Shown: positions 49,748 to 58,789, numbered from the stretch's first letter. The stretch: 64,000 nucleotides of DNA from CAYTKU01 sp964550845 (GCA_964550845.1 CAZKAD010000001.1:124001-188000); one strand, 5' to 3'. A program made the numbers and translations. The notes: generated by a model from the sequence alone, not told the origin.

Positions 49748-49774
49748 TTTCATAACTTTCCATTTCAATTAGAA

Positions 49775-50236
49775 ATGACTGAAAAAACTTCATTTATTTC
49801 GGTGGGTCTTCTCGCGATTATTTTTGCTTTGGCAAACACACTTTTATTTACTCAATCAAATATTTGTACAATTGCTTGTACTTGTGAACACGTTTCTCAG
49901 GACGGCATCAGTTGCAATCGCCGAGAAGCAATCTGTCGAGAATTTAATTGTTCAATTGAAGAATGTATTAATCAAAACAATCTTCAATGTTATCTCCAAG
50001 GAAACTGCTATTCTGGTTGGTGCGCGGTCGGTTGGATTTTGATAGCTATGTCGTATTTGATTGGAGTTTGCGCTTTGGTTATGGCATGTTGGCAAAGATA
50101 TAAGAAAGTGAACTATGAAAATGAAGCTCAGAATTCAAATTACGTCCAACTTCGAGATAATATTCAACGTCCTGATGGACTCCCTGAAGTGGTTAAACTT
50201 CCCGAAGAATCCAATAAAATTGATTTAGTTATTTAG
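49775..50236 (+). CDS. Two-TM protein with Cys-rich loop (153 aa)
   Basis: ATG at 49775. First membrane segment at about 8-26 (ISVGLLAIIFALANTLLF), a 60-residue loop with ten Cys (CTIACTC, CNRREAIC, CSIEEC, CYLQGNC, WCAV), second membrane segment at about 83-105, then a cytoplasmic tail. The tail residues RPDGLPEVVKLPEE come from a GGTTAAAC-family repeat (50167-50205). The layout matches the smaller protein at 15687-15971. AAAATTGA is just upstream; the next gene's octamer lies in its last codons. Confidence 0.65.
   Translation: MTEKTSFISVGLLAIIFALANTLLFTQSNICTIACTCEHVSQDGISCNRREAICREFNCSIEECINQNNLQCYLQGNCYSGWCAVGWILIAMSYLIGVCALVMACWQRYKKVNYENEAQNSNYVQLRDNIQRPDGLPEVVKLPEESNKIDLVI
50167..50205. 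repeat. GGTTAAAC-family palindrome inside CDS tail
   Basis: AACGTCCTGATGGACTCCCT then GAAGTGGTTAAACTTCCCG, in frame in the tail of the two-TM protein. Confidence 0.75.
50216..50223 (+). promoter_or_regulatory. AAAATTGA promoter octamer
   Basis: 48 nt upstream of the ATG at 50272, within the last codons of the preceding gene (NKIDL). Confidence 0.45.
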
Positions 50237-50271
50237 ATACTTGACTAAAAGTATAGCTCCTAACAATCTCA

Positions 50272-50829
50272 ATGTCACTCATCTTTTCGGCAAGATTGAA
50301 GAGTCAACTTCAACTTGAGCCAAAAGATCTACAAAATTTGAAGCAAAATGTGCTTCAACATTTAAAACAAAAAATCGAAAAGAATCTCGAAAAGAATCTT
50401 TTCGATAACCAAATGTATGCGGTCTTTTCAGTCGAAAAGATTGAAAAAATTGCCAATCCGCTCGCAATTGGAGATAAATTATTCGTCTTAGTTACATATG
50501 TTGCTCAAGTGGCAAAACCTGAAGTTGATCAAGTTTATACTGCTAAAATAGATGGAATCGTTCCATCACTTGGAGCAGCGTTTATTAATCAAACTCCAGT
50601 TCGTGTTGCAATTTCAAACTTTTCTGCCGATTACAAAGCCTCTCCACTTGCCATTTCAAATGGAATTCATTCATTTACTTTGAACAATCTAATTACTTTC
50701 AAAATTACTGGGGTCAATCTGGCCAAGACGCAAAATTCGAATACTCTTGAATTTCGCTGTACTGCCCATCCTTACTTTGAAAAGATTGAACAAAAGTTCA
50801 AAGATCAAGTGATGGAAAGTCCAGGTTAA
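50272..50829 (+). CDS. Hypothetical protein (185 aa)
   Basis: ATG at 50272 (MSLIFSARLKSQLQLEPKD). N-terminal helix, then a beta-rich domain (MYAVFSVEKIEKIANPLAIGDKLFVLVTYVAQV). No Cys-rich or membrane segments and no family recognised. Followed closely by a perfect gene-end hairpin, and preceded by its own AAAATTGA octamer, so it is a clear transcription unit. Confidence 0.6.
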   Translation: MSLIFSARLKSQLQLEPKDLQNLKQNVLQHLKQKIEKNLEKNLFDNQMYAVFSVEKIEKIANPLAIGDKLFVLVTYVAQVAKPEVDQVYTAKIDGIVPSLGAAFINQTPVRVAISNFSADYKASPLAISNGIHSFTLNNLITFKITGVNLAKTQNSNTLEFRCTAHPYFEKIEQKFKDQVMESPG

Positions 50830-50836
50830 TTTATTA

Positions 50837-50860
50837 TTCTTTTCTCTTTGGAGAAAAGAA
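50837..50860 (+). terminator. 10-bp gene-end hairpin
   Basis: TTCTTTTCTC, TTTG, GAGAAAAGAA, 7 nt after the stop at 50829. Confidence 0.75.
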
Positions 50861-50897
50861 ATTAAAGCTCAATTACGATAGAAAAGCTTCTTTTTCG

Positions 50898-52319
50898 ATG
50901 GACTTCAACGATCCTGACATTTCTCTTGAAGACAAAGTCAAATTCTATCAACAAGAAGAAAATAATGATTTGATTGAACAAATCATCTTTGCTTATGAAG
51001 ACACGCCTCTGGCTGATACTTTTGATCTCCTGTATGAACTTTCGATCTCCCCTTCAGTCAATTCGATGATCAAATATAACATTTTTAGTTCACTTGTTTC
51101 CTTCACTGAAGGAGAAGATCGAAATAAGATTGAGAGTGCGTTGGCCGCTTTTATCCCCCCTAATTTGACATTGGAAATTCCAGTGATTGGATGGCTCTTT
51201 TCATTTGAAAATGGAGAAGAAAAACATTTGATCCGATTGTACAAGTATCTGTCAAATGAAAAGCTTGCTGATAAGACCAAATACGAACAACTTCGTTCGC
51301 TGATTTCAAAAGGATATACTCAAGCTGGAATGCTTGGAATGGAGTTCTTGACTCATCAAAAAATTAGTTCTCGAATTACGATTATGTGCGGACAATATCT
51401 GCTTCAAGAAAACTATCCAGAGACGAAATTTGTAGTTGAGCGAATGTTCGAGATTGCTCAAGATGAAAAGATGGACTACAACACTCGAGCTGATGCCGCA
51501 GATGCGCTCCATCATTATCTCCGTGGAGAAATGCAAGATCAAGCGTTTGAAATTTTGCTCAAACTCGGTGCTGGACGACATTTGTATGAAAATGCGCAAA
51601 ATATTCATCATGTTGATGTGTCTCAAATCTTTAAGAAGCTTGAGAATGTTGAAGTCAAGATATCCTTTGACGTGTTCGCTAAATATCTTAAAACCACGTA
51701 CAGTCAAGATCCAATGTTGGCTAACAATATTGCACATTCATTGACTCGAATTGTTTATGATGTTGCCAGATATGGTGGAAAAGATATCAAATCGGGCAAA
51801 ACGGCCAAAGAAATTGTTGAATTGGTTTGGAATTACATTATGACGCACCCGGAACGCGCAGAACTTGAACGACGATTGGTTGAAGAATTTCTTGAAATGG
51901 ATGATACCTGTAGCAGTGGACATGCTCTCCGTATTCTCAACACTCTGTCTGGATTTGATGGAGTTTCAGTTAAGATTTCATTCGATCAACAAGTGACTTC
52001 AAATTTTATCGGTCGTATGGATGCCCGCTTCCGTCAAATTCCCGATTCAAATCCGGACAAGGCTGATATTTTGGCTGAAATGATTGATGAAGTGAAAGGG
52101 ATTCATTATCAGAAGTTTTTTATCAGTAATGTCGGATCTTTGTATACAGAACTTCAAAAAGAATTTGTTCCCGAATATCTTGATCAAGACGGCTTTGATA
52201 ATTCATTCCGAAATGCGGTCGCCAAATATCAAGGTGCCCATGAGATCAAAGGTCTTGACCCTGTCTTCAAAATGCAAGATGCAAAAATTTCGAAGGGGGT
52301 GTTGCCTTCAAGTCCTTAA
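50898..52319 (+). CDS. Helical-repeat hypothetical protein (473 aa)
   Basis: ATG at 50898. All-helical, with regularly spaced helix pairs (IISKGYTQAGMLGMEFLTH-like, TRADAADALHHYLRG, SGHALRILNTLSGF) suggestive of HEAT/ARM-type solenoid repeats through residues 20-430. The DxADALHxxLRG segment is conserved-looking. The C-terminal residues LPSSP and the TAA stop come from the first unit of the TTCAAGTCCTTAAGGGACGG array, so the natural C-terminus was probably longer or different. Function unknown. Confidence 0.65.
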   Translation: MDFNDPDISLEDKVKFYQQEENNDLIEQIIFAYEDTPLADTFDLLYELSISPSVNSMIKYNIFSSLVSFTEGEDRNKIESALAAFIPPNLTLEIPVIGWLFSFENGEEKHLIRLYKYLSNEKLADKTKYEQLRSLISKGYTQAGMLGMEFLTHQKISSRITIMCGQYLLQENYPETKFVVERMFEIAQDEKMDYNTRADAADALHHYLRGEMQDQAFEILLKLGAGRHLYENAQNIHHVDVSQIFKKLENVEVKISFDVFAKYLKTTYSQDPMLANNIAHSLTRIVYDVARYGGKDIKSGKTAKEIVELVWNYIMTHPERAELERRLVEEFLEMDDTCSSGHALRILNTLSGFDGVSVKISFDQQVTSNFIGRMDARFRQIPDSNPDKADILAEMIDEVKGIHYQKFFISNVGSLYTELQKEFVPEYLDQDGFDNSFRNAVAKYQGAHEIKGLDPVFKMQDAKISKGVLPSSP

Positions 52320-52610
52320 GGGACGGGTTCAAGTCCTTAAGGGACGGGTTCAAGTCCTTAAGGGACGGGTTCAAGTCCTTAANNNNNNNNNNNNNNNNNN
52401 NNNNNNNNNNNNNNNNNNNNNNNNNNNNNNNNNNNNNNNNNNNNNNNNNNNNNNNNNNNNNNNNNNNNNNNNNNNNNNNNNNTAAGGGACGGGTTCAAGT
52501 CCTTAAGGGACGGGTTCAAGTCCTTAAGGGACGGGTTTAAGTCCTTAAGGGACGGGTTCAAGTCCTTAAGGGACGGGTTTAAGTCCTTAAGGGACGGTTT
52601 CAACATAAAA
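52305..52610. repeat. Tandem 21-bp TTCAAGTCCTTAAGGGACGG array with assembly gap
   Basis: About three copies before and six after a run of 100 Ns (52383-52482). Each unit holds a GTCCTTAAGGGAC palindrome with an in-frame TAA. Some units read GGGTTTAA instead of GGGTTCAA. The array separates convergent genes ending at 52319 and 52652; its true length is unknown. Confidence 0.95.
52383..52482. other. Assembly gap (100 N)
   Basis: Exactly 100 Ns inside the 21-bp array; a placeholder for collapsed repeat copies. Confidence 0.95.
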
Positions 52611-52651
52611 TTCGTTCAAGTCCCCATGGGGAATTGAAAAAGAAAAAAGTT

Positions 52652-53377
52652 TCAAAGACTTTGGGTTTGTTCAAATGCGTGGCCAATTGGAAACATTCGA
52701 AGATAAATCGATTTGGTCGGTTGATAACGAAGATTATGATTTTTCCGATAATTTTCAATATCAACTAAACCCCCGTAGGCTTTCAAGATATTGAAAGGAG
52801 GAGCTGGAATCAATGGTTTCGCACCTGGAAATAAGGCCGCATACATTTCTTGAATCAAATGGACTGAATTCCGAAACAGAATATCTCTCACTCGATCATA
52901 TGCGTAGGCAAGCGCACATTCAAATGAACAAAAAATACCATCAGTGTGGTAGCCGATTAGTTCTTGATGTGTTGGATCGTTAATCTTTGAAGTGATTTCA
53001 CGTTTGAAGATCTGTGAATAATAAGTATAAGTTTGATCACGAGAAATCTTCTCAATTGGACATCCATAACACACTCCTATAAAATCATGGTGATCCCAAT
53101 GACATCGAATTGGAACCGATGTGACACCGAGCATCGTTTTATTCATATGATCAACCATGGTAAAGACCCATTTCTTTTGTTTTCTGGCCGCATCAGAGAT
53201 GATAATTGGATCTTTCGAAAGTAGTTCATTATTTTGTGAGACAATTTGAGTACTTTTGTTTAGTGAAGGCAGTCCAATTGCCGCATCAAGCGTTGATACA
53301 TCGACTTGAAGAGTAATTAAATATCGTGATGATGCAGAATGAATTTGAAGTTGAGAATCGGTTTGAACTCCATTCAT
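52652..53377 (-). CDS. VLTF2/A1L-like late transcription factor (241 aa)
   Basis: ATG at 53377. After a beta-rich start, VPIRCHWDHHDFIGVCYGCPIEKI (about residues 90-113) and then YHTDGIFCSFECALAYAYD (about 146-164) give the paired Cys/His sites of an FCS-like zinc module. This CxW-His...GCP and DGxFCSxxCAxAY order is that of the poxvirus A1L (VLTF2) family found in many large DNA viruses. It would act with VLTF3 (40862) on late promoters, including that of the adjacent capsid gene, which it faces divergently. Confidence 0.65.
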   Translation of the reverse strand: MNGVQTDSQLQIHSASSRYLITLQVDVSTLDAAIGLPSLNKSTQIVSQNNELLSKDPIIISDAARKQKKWVFTMVDHMNKTMLGVTSVPIRCHWDHHDFIGVCYGCPIEKISRDQTYTYYSQIFKREITSKINDPTHQELIGYHTDGIFCSFECALAYAYDRVRDILFRNSVHLIQEMYAALFPGAKPLIPAPPFNILKAYGGLVDIENYRKNHNLRYQPTKSIYLRMFPIGHAFEQTQSL

Positions 53378-53515
53378 TCCGAAAGTGAAAACAAAGTGGA
53401 TAGGTTAAAACGGGAAACTTTTTTTACGAAATCATTTTTTCCCAAAAGGGGGTCGAAAGATTTTTATTTTTTTTATTTTTCTCCATCTCCCAAAAGACTT
53501 CGATATTCATTCAAA
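53378..53515. other. Divergent late-gene promoter region
   Basis: 138 bp between the VLTF2-like start and the capsid ATG, with long T-runs (53462-53481) 35-55 nt before the capsid start and no AAAATTGA. It is a candidate late promoter. Confidence 0.4.
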
Positions 53516-55015
53516 ATGACTTGTGGAAACGCTGTTGTTGCCGCGGCTCAAGTTGACTTGAGCACTTGTGGTGCCTTGCACGCCGCTTTCTTGACTGGAA
53601 TGGGATCTGCCAAGATTCTGACCATCAAGAAGTTTATGAAGACCCACGCTATTTCGTTGATTCCCCATCCTCACGCTTTGAACTCCGGAACCCCTGGATT
53701 CGGAAACAAGTTCAGCTACAAGCTCGGTCGTCAAGGTGATTACTTGACTTCCTCTTGGGTTCGCTTTGAAATTAGTGCCGTCGAAGCCCCCACTCTCTGG
53801 GCCACCAGTGCTTCTTATCGTGGTTTGTATCTCCGATGGTGCCACAATTTGGGACATAACGTGATCGAGTGTGCCACTTTGAACTTCACCACCATCCCTG
53901 GATGCTCGTTTGACTCGACCTTCTTCGACTTCTACTCCGCCTTCTCGGTTCCCGGAGGTAAACGAAACGCTTATGACAACATGATCGGAAATGTGCCTGA
54001 ATTGGTTAACCCTGTTTGGAACATTGCTGCTGGTGTTGATTCGCAGACTCTCCCGGCCGCCATTTTGAACGTGCCGATCCCAATGCCTTACACTCGTGAG
54101 GCCGGAGTCTCCCTCCCGACTGGAGCTTTGATCTACAACGACAATCTCCTCGAGCTAAAGATCCGTGACTGGACTGAGTGCTTGGTAGTCAGCAATGCCG
54201 CTGATAGCACCATTCAATCGGTTGTGGCTCACTCTTCCCGCAATGCTGTTGCGGCCGATGTGGTAGCTGCTCCTACCCTCGATGCCCAATTGTGGGGAAC
54301 CTACGTTGTGGTTACTTCTGATGAGAGAAAGAGAATGGGTAAGGTCCCTCGAGACATTGTCTGGGAAGTGATCCAAACCATGCCTGAGGCCTCAGTTCTG
54401 TCTGGAGCCACCACTGTGGATGTGGGTCTGAAGTACTCACATGCCATCAAGGTCCTCTTCTTCGCGATCCGCAACAAGACTGTTGATAGCGATCGCAGTA
54501 ACTACACTACTCGAGAGCCTTTCGCTCGTGCTGCTTCTAACTTGACCACTCTCGAGTTCCCTGCTCCCGATGCCTTCGACCCGATTGAGGAAGTCGATTT
54601 GTTGTACGAAGGAACTCAGCGTCTGTCTGAGATGCCGATCGACTACTTCAGCTTGGTCCAGCCTTTCTATCATGCAGCTGCTATTCCTACCATCACCGGA
54701 TACCACATGTATTCGTATGCCTTGGATGCCATCGATGTGAACCACTCTGGATCGGTTGACTATGGTAAGCTGACTAACGTGAGCTTGTGCTTGACCCTCT
54801 CGACTGACTGTCTGGCTGCTTTGGCTGGAACTGCTGTGACTCCCTTCGTCGATGAAGTTGGTAACGCTACTGCCTTCCCTGCTGGTTACACTGCTTTGGG
54901 ATTGACCTACTCCGGGTTTGTGGCGATTGCACAAACTTTCGAAGTGATTAATTGTGCCATGGCCCACACGGTTTTGCGAGTTATTGGTGGCGGTGCAGGT
55001 TTTCCGATGTATTAG
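53516..55015 (+). CDS. MCP: Major capsid protein, double jelly-roll (499 aa)
   Basis: ATG at 53516 (MTCGNAVVAAAQVD); longer frames run into the T-rich promoter. The N-terminal jelly roll includes SYKLGRQGDYLTSSWVRFEI, where 'R-GD----WVR' matches iridovirus-type capsid proteins. The second includes RNKTVDSDRSNYTTREP, LLYEGTQRLSEMPIDYFSLVQPFYHA and GYHMYSYALDAIDVNHSG (from 395), the signature closing strands. Length (about 500 aa) is typical. Codons are strongly G/C-ending compared with the AT-rich genome, as expected for the most abundant virion protein. It is unbroken by introns, although a mobile-type nuclease gene lies next to it. Confidence 0.92.
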   Translation: MTCGNAVVAAAQVDLSTCGALHAAFLTGMGSAKILTIKKFMKTHAISLIPHPHALNSGTPGFGNKFSYKLGRQGDYLTSSWVRFEISAVEAPTLWATSASYRGLYLRWCHNLGHNVIECATLNFTTIPGCSFDSTFFDFYSAFSVPGGKRNAYDNMIGNVPELVNPVWNIAAGVDSQTLPAAILNVPIPMPYTREAGVSLPTGALIYNDNLLELKIRDWTECLVVSNAADSTIQSVVAHSSRNAVAADVVAAPTLDAQLWGTYVVVTSDERKRMGKVPRDIVWEVIQTMPEASVLSGATTVDVGLKYSHAIKVLFFAIRNKTVDSDRSNYTTREPFARAASNLTTLEFPAPDAFDPIEEVDLLYEGTQRLSEMPIDYFSLVQPFYHAAAIPTITGYHMYSYALDAIDVNHSGSVDYGKLTNVSLCLTLSTDCLAALAGTAVTPFVDEVGNATAFPAGYTALGLTYSGFVAIAQTFEVINCAMAHTVLRVIGGGAGFPMY

Positions 55016-55079
55016 ATCTCAGGGTTTTATCTGGTCTTCAGTGTGGAAGAGGATGGTGTCGCTGTTTGAAAACAAAAAT

Positions 55080-55103
55080 TTTATTACCTCAAAAGGTAAT
55101 AAA
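55080..55103. terminator. 10-bp gene-end hairpin
   Basis: TTTATTACCT, CAAA, AGGTAATAAA, between the capsid gene and the convergent nuclease gene. Confidence 0.75.
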
Positions 55104-55118
55104 GTCTCATTTGTATTT

Positions 55119-56429
55119 TTATAATTCTTCTATTGTGTCTTTGAAATTTTGGTATTCAATTTCTGGCTTTTCTTCGGCCGAAAGTTGTTGATAATCAAAT
55201 CCAACTCCAGGTTCACCCGATGTATTGAGCATTTGCCCAAGATAATAGGCCCCGTTGGATAAAGTTGCAGTCTGATTTGAATGATAAGTAATAATTTCAA
55301 GTAATTCTTTTTTGAGGGAAAAAATCCAAACTTGAAAAAGATAATGTTTACTCGCTTCGATAAATTTGAGTTGATTCAGTTGATGTTTTAGATTATAAGT
55401 CCAAATACTTTTCACCTCAATCATTTGTCCATCAACATAAATATCAGGATAATAAACTCTTTGTTTTTGCTGATAATAATCGTAATAGGGAACGATAGGA
55501 GGTTCTTGAAATTGTTCTTCGGAGTAAATTTTTCCAGTATATTTTGGAGACTTAACCTTTCCGAGAAGAATATCCATACAGGATCCTTCATACCCCATAA
55601 GGGAAATAATTTTACCGCTTGGACATTGATATTGTTTGGTTGAAAAAGATTTTTGAATAGCTTTTTTACGTATCTCATAACAATGCATTGGGTTTCTAAC
55701 TCCATGTGATTGAAGACAACTGGCTTCTTTCTTGGCTTGGACATGAGGCGCTTGTGAATGATGTTCAACTCCATATTCTCGTAGGCAAGTTTGTCTCAGC
55801 TTTTCTTCAAAATCGCTGGCTTGGGCTGGATTTTCAACTCCATATTTTTGCAGGCATGTCTCCTTGGTTCGAATCGCGGCACAATTGGCACATCGTTGTC
55901 CTCGTTTGAAATCGGACAAACAAGTGTGACCAATTTGTCCACAGCTGCATACATAATTGAGCAATTGTTTGTTATTCTGGTAATCAACGGTGAGTAATTG
56001 GCATCCGGCTTGAGCAAAGATTTGTTGGACGTCAAGAATATGATGCCGATTGTTCAGTTGTGAACATTGTCGACATCCGCCGAGATTATGATTAATATTC
56101 GAATCATACACGGATTTAATTTCGCCACAATTGCAAAGATAAGTCAGCATCCGAGTTTTCGGGTCATGAGATTGGAACTGAAAGCCAAGTTCAGTGCATT
56201 TCTTTTGCCATTCTTCTTGTGAGGCTTGGGTTCTTGACAGTTTATTGCAATCGGCACAAAACGGAATGTTCTGTGCTCGACAGACTGAAAAGCGATTTAC
56301 GACTTGACTGGTACTGACCGTCCGAGTATGATTTAAATCACAAGTGAAGGTCAGTTTCTGGGCTTCTTGATCGAATGACCAAACGTATCCCAGAGGCATT
56401 CTCGGAGCGAAATAGTCGGCTTTTTTCAT
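55119..56429 (-). CDS. Zinc-ribbon PD-(D/E)xK nuclease of mobile type (436 aa)
   Basis: ATG at 56429 (MKKADYFAPRM); the ORF to 56531 runs through repeats. The first 220 residues contain four repeats of a zinc-ribbon module: FCADCNK, YLCNCGEI...CRQCSQ, YVCSCGQIG...CANCAA. Then two or three NUMOD-like units CLQKYGVENPAQ / CLREYGVEHHSQ / CLQSHGVRNPMH, typical of mobile endonucleases. YYPDIYVDGQMIEVKS holds the catalytic Asp329...Glu338-x-Lys340. This is probably a free-standing homing-type nuclease. AAAATTGA lies 60 nt upstream. Confidence 0.75.
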   Translation of the reverse strand: MKKADYFAPRMPLGYVWSFDQEAQKLTFTCDLNHTRTVSTSQVVNRFSVCRAQNIPFCADCNKLSRTQASQEEWQKKCTELGFQFQSHDPKTRMLTYLCNCGEIKSVYDSNINHNLGGCRQCSQLNNRHHILDVQQIFAQAGCQLLTVDYQNNKQLLNYVCSCGQIGHTCLSDFKRGQRCANCAAIRTKETCLQKYGVENPAQASDFEEKLRQTCLREYGVEHHSQAPHVQAKKEASCLQSHGVRNPMHCYEIRKKAIQKSFSTKQYQCPSGKIISLMGYEGSCMDILLGKVKSPKYTGKIYSEEQFQEPPIVPYYDYYQQKQRVYYPDIYVDGQMIEVKSIWTYNLKHQLNQLKFIEASKHYLFQVWIFSLKKELLEIITYHSNQTATLSNGAYYLGQMLNTSGEPGVGFDYQQLSAEEKPEIEYQNFKDTIEEL

Positions 56430-56488
56430 GTTGGGAATAACGGTGATTAACAATTTTTGTATGTTAATGTTAATCGAAAGAAAAAGAG

Positions 56489-56496
56489 TCAATTTT
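56489..56496 (-). promoter_or_regulatory. AAAATTGA promoter octamer
   Basis: Minus strand, about 60 nt upstream of the nuclease ATG; overlaps the start of the 29-bp repeat. Confidence 0.45.
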
Positions 56497-56576
56497 AACC
56501 ACTTCAAAGAGTCTTTTAGAAGTTTAACCACTTCAAAGAGTCTTTTAGAAGTTTAACCGGTCTTGAAAGACGTTTG
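56494..56576. repeat. Tandem 29-bp TTTAACCACTTC repeat
   Basis: Two copies joining TTAACCACTTCAAAGAGTC and TTTTAGAAG, then a GGTTAAAC-family unit ACCGGTCTTGAAAGACGTTT. The CACTTCAAAGAGTC core is the same as at 15971 and 13843. Confidence 0.85.
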
Positions 56577-56580
56577 GTTG

Positions 56581-56608
56581 TTTTTCTTTCCTGATCAGGA
56601 AAGAAAAA
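56581..56608 (-). terminator. 12-bp gene-end hairpin
   Basis: TTTTTCTTTCCT, GATC, AGGAAAGAAAAA; downstream of the leftward gene ending at 56619. Confidence 0.8.
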
Positions 56609-56618
56609 GTAGAAATTT

Positions 56619-57722
56619 CTAATCCAATTGAAATGCGTGAACTCCGCAAATTCCAGTTTGTGGATAATATGTTAAACGAATGGCAGAATCGGCAGTTATA
56701 CTGGCATGTTCAGTAGCAACCCAGGCTGCTTGTACTGTCGCGTGACCATGTGTCCCATCATAATTTAAATCAATTGGCTGATACAAAGAAATATATTGAT
56801 TGGTTGCTGTTGCGCTTGTACATCTTCCAATTCGACCAATTCCATTAAAAATGGTGGGAAATACTGGATGTGTTGAAATGATACCCTGAAGACCGATTGA
56901 ATCTTTGGGAGACAACCCCATTGGCCATAAAGCTGAAACTAAATATCTTCCGGGAACGCATGGTTGTGGACTGATTGTTCCTCCTTGACTACCTTGAAAA
57001 ATAACAACGCTACCAGCAAATCCACTCCTCCAATTAAATCCTGTGCTGCTATACACGATTGTATCGTAAGTAATGACAGTTCCAGTTAAACCATATTTTC
57101 CGGGAGATGAAGGTAAATTATCCAATTGAATGGCTCGATTCTCAACACGAAACAAAGATGGAACGGTTGATTTTCCTTGTGTCACCCAGGCATTTCCATT
57201 ACTAATTAAGTTGTACGCGGCATATGTGTAAGGATTCATAATAAATGAGCCAGCTCCATCAATCAGTTCACTCCCAGTTCCTGCAATATAACTTGGAGCT
57301 CCCGAAGAATAATTTGCCACATTGACAATACTTATACAAGCACCAGTTGAAATTGCAGAAGGAAGATAAATTGTTGAGCCAGCAGGAACATTAATTTTTA
57401 CCAAACTGGGAAAAACAGCATTAATGAAGTAAGGCGATGAACCGCCGGAATATTCAAATACAGTTGCCTGAATTGATCCAGTTGCTCCAGTTGGCCCGGC
57501 TGGCCCAGCTGGTCCCATCACTCCAGTTGCTCCAGTTGGTGAATCGTCACCAGTAAATCCTGTAATACCTAAAATTCCTCCAGTTCCAATAGGTCCGGTG
57601 GGACCAGTTAATCCCGCGGAGCCGGTCGGAGGAGGTAAGATTCTTGTCTCATCAAGTGTATTTAAGATTGGAAGTGTTGGATATTGTAAAATTAATCCGG
57701 GATTTTGTATCAATCTTGACAT
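56619..57722 (-). CDS. Collagen-like protein (367 aa)
   Basis: ATG at 57722 (MSRLIQNPGLILQYP). Gly-X-Y stretches at about residues 39-50 and 59-83 (GLTGPTGPIGTGG, GATGVMGPAGPAGPTGATG), then a beta-rich C-terminal region with two parts: a spike-like domain (residues 90-190, SIQATVFEYSGGSSP...) and a C1q-like head (about 225-365, FRVENRAIQL...GVHAFQLD). Its neighbour at 57752 has the same layout, so they are paralogues. A surface fibre is likely. Confidence 0.75.
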   Translation of the reverse strand: MSRLIQNPGLILQYPTLPILNTLDETRILPPPTGSAGLTGPTGPIGTGGILGITGFTGDDSPTGATGVMGPAGPAGPTGATGSIQATVFEYSGGSSPYFINAVFPSLVKINVPAGSTIYLPSAISTGACISIVNVANYSSGAPSYIAGTGSELIDGAGSFIMNPYTYAAYNLISNGNAWVTQGKSTVPSLFRVENRAIQLDNLPSSPGKYGLTGTVITYDTIVYSSTGFNWRSGFAGSVVIFQGSQGGTISPQPCVPGRYLVSALWPMGLSPKDSIGLQGIISTHPVFPTIFNGIGRIGRCTSATATNQYISLYQPIDLNYDGTHGHATVQAAWVATEHASITADSAIRLTYYPQTGICGVHAFQLD

Positions 57723-57751
57723 TTTTATATTTTAATATAGAAAAAGATTTT

Positions 57752-58735
57752 TTAACGAATTAAAAATCCACTTAATACACAAGCGCCTGTTGGATCGCCA
57801 TAAACACCAACGGTACTTCCAAGACCAGAGCCTGTTTGATACATATATCGAGTTTGTATTCGTTGGCCATCAGGTACATATAAAATGCCCCGAATAATGT
57901 GATCTTCCCACACTGCCATTCCTTGTGCCACACTACCTAATGCTTCGTTCATATTTCCGGCATGGACAGTAATTGCAGGATTGATAATTGGTGAATCAAC
58001 CCAATTAAGTCGAACACTTCCATCAATCCAATAATAACCTCCTTGTGGCACAGCAATCCCGCCAGTTTCTGTTCCAGTTCCTTCGTTGACAAACCCGGCA
58101 TTATTGAAAATTTCAGTTGGAAACATAATATTATGACTTGGTCCACTTCCGGTAGCTCCGGTAATAGTATAATCAAATCGACGAGTAAATTTAAACGTCA
58201 ATTTTCCTCGTTCTTTTTCAGTGACAAACCATTGACTTCCATCACTCATCAAAGTCGCCGAACTTCCTTTGGCATGATCCAACCGAAAAAATCCAGTCCC
58301 ATTAATCTTTTGCCCTCCAGTCCCCATCAACGTAGTTGCAGTTGGACCAGCATCATCAAGCTTAGTAAATCGAATAGAATATCCGGTTGCACCAGATACA
58401 GTTGGTAAATAAAAATATGTCGGTGTGGGAGAACTGTACAAGACCGATCTCGGATATGTTGCATTTATAAAACCCGTTCCTCCTCCAGTCAGAGTTTGAA
58501 TATCTTCGTTGAATTTGACGTATCCTTCTGGTCCTTGAGGTCCAGTAGGACCAATTGGTCCAGTCGGTCCAGTTACACTTGCCATACCACCTGCTCCAGT
58601 GGGGCCTGTTGATCCAGTGGGTCCGGTGGGTCCGGTGGGTCCAGTCGGACCGGTGGGGCCGGTAATTCCGACAGTTTTACTGAACAGACTTTCGGTCAGA
58701 ATTGGTAATCTTATTGATTGAGAAATTCTCGACAT
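57752..58735 (-). CDS. Collagen-like protein (327 aa)
   Basis: Start at MSRISQSIRLPIL (58735); the TTG at 58747 is not used. A longer Gly-X-Y region (GPTGPTGPTGPTGPTGSTGPTG and a second GPTGPIGPTGPQGPEG, about residues 25-72), a middle domain (SPTPTYFYLPTVSGATGYSIRFTKLDD), and a head ending VLSGFLIR. It shares the N-terminal MSR-leader and the TGxGxxxINGTGxFxL strand with the genes at 56619 and 58790. Divergent from the latter with 54 nt between starts. Confidence 0.75.
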   Translation of the reverse strand: MSRISQSIRLPILTESLFSKTVGITGPTGPTGPTGPTGPTGSTGPTGAGGMASVTGPTGPIGPTGPQGPEGYVKFNEDIQTLTGGGTGFINATYPRSVLYSSPTPTYFYLPTVSGATGYSIRFTKLDDAGPTATTLMGTGGQKINGTGFFRLDHAKGSSATLMSDGSQWFVTEKERGKLTFKFTRRFDYTITGATGSGPSHNIMFPTEIFNNAGFVNEGTGTETGGIAVPQGGYYWIDGSVRLNWVDSPIINPAITVHAGNMNEALGSVAQGMAVWEDHIIRGILYVPDGQRIQTRYMYQTGSGLGSTVGVYGDPTGACVLSGFLIR

Positions 58736-58789
58736 TTTCTTTAACAAAGATTTTTTATTGAGAAAGAATATTTTGTTCTTTGTAAAAAG

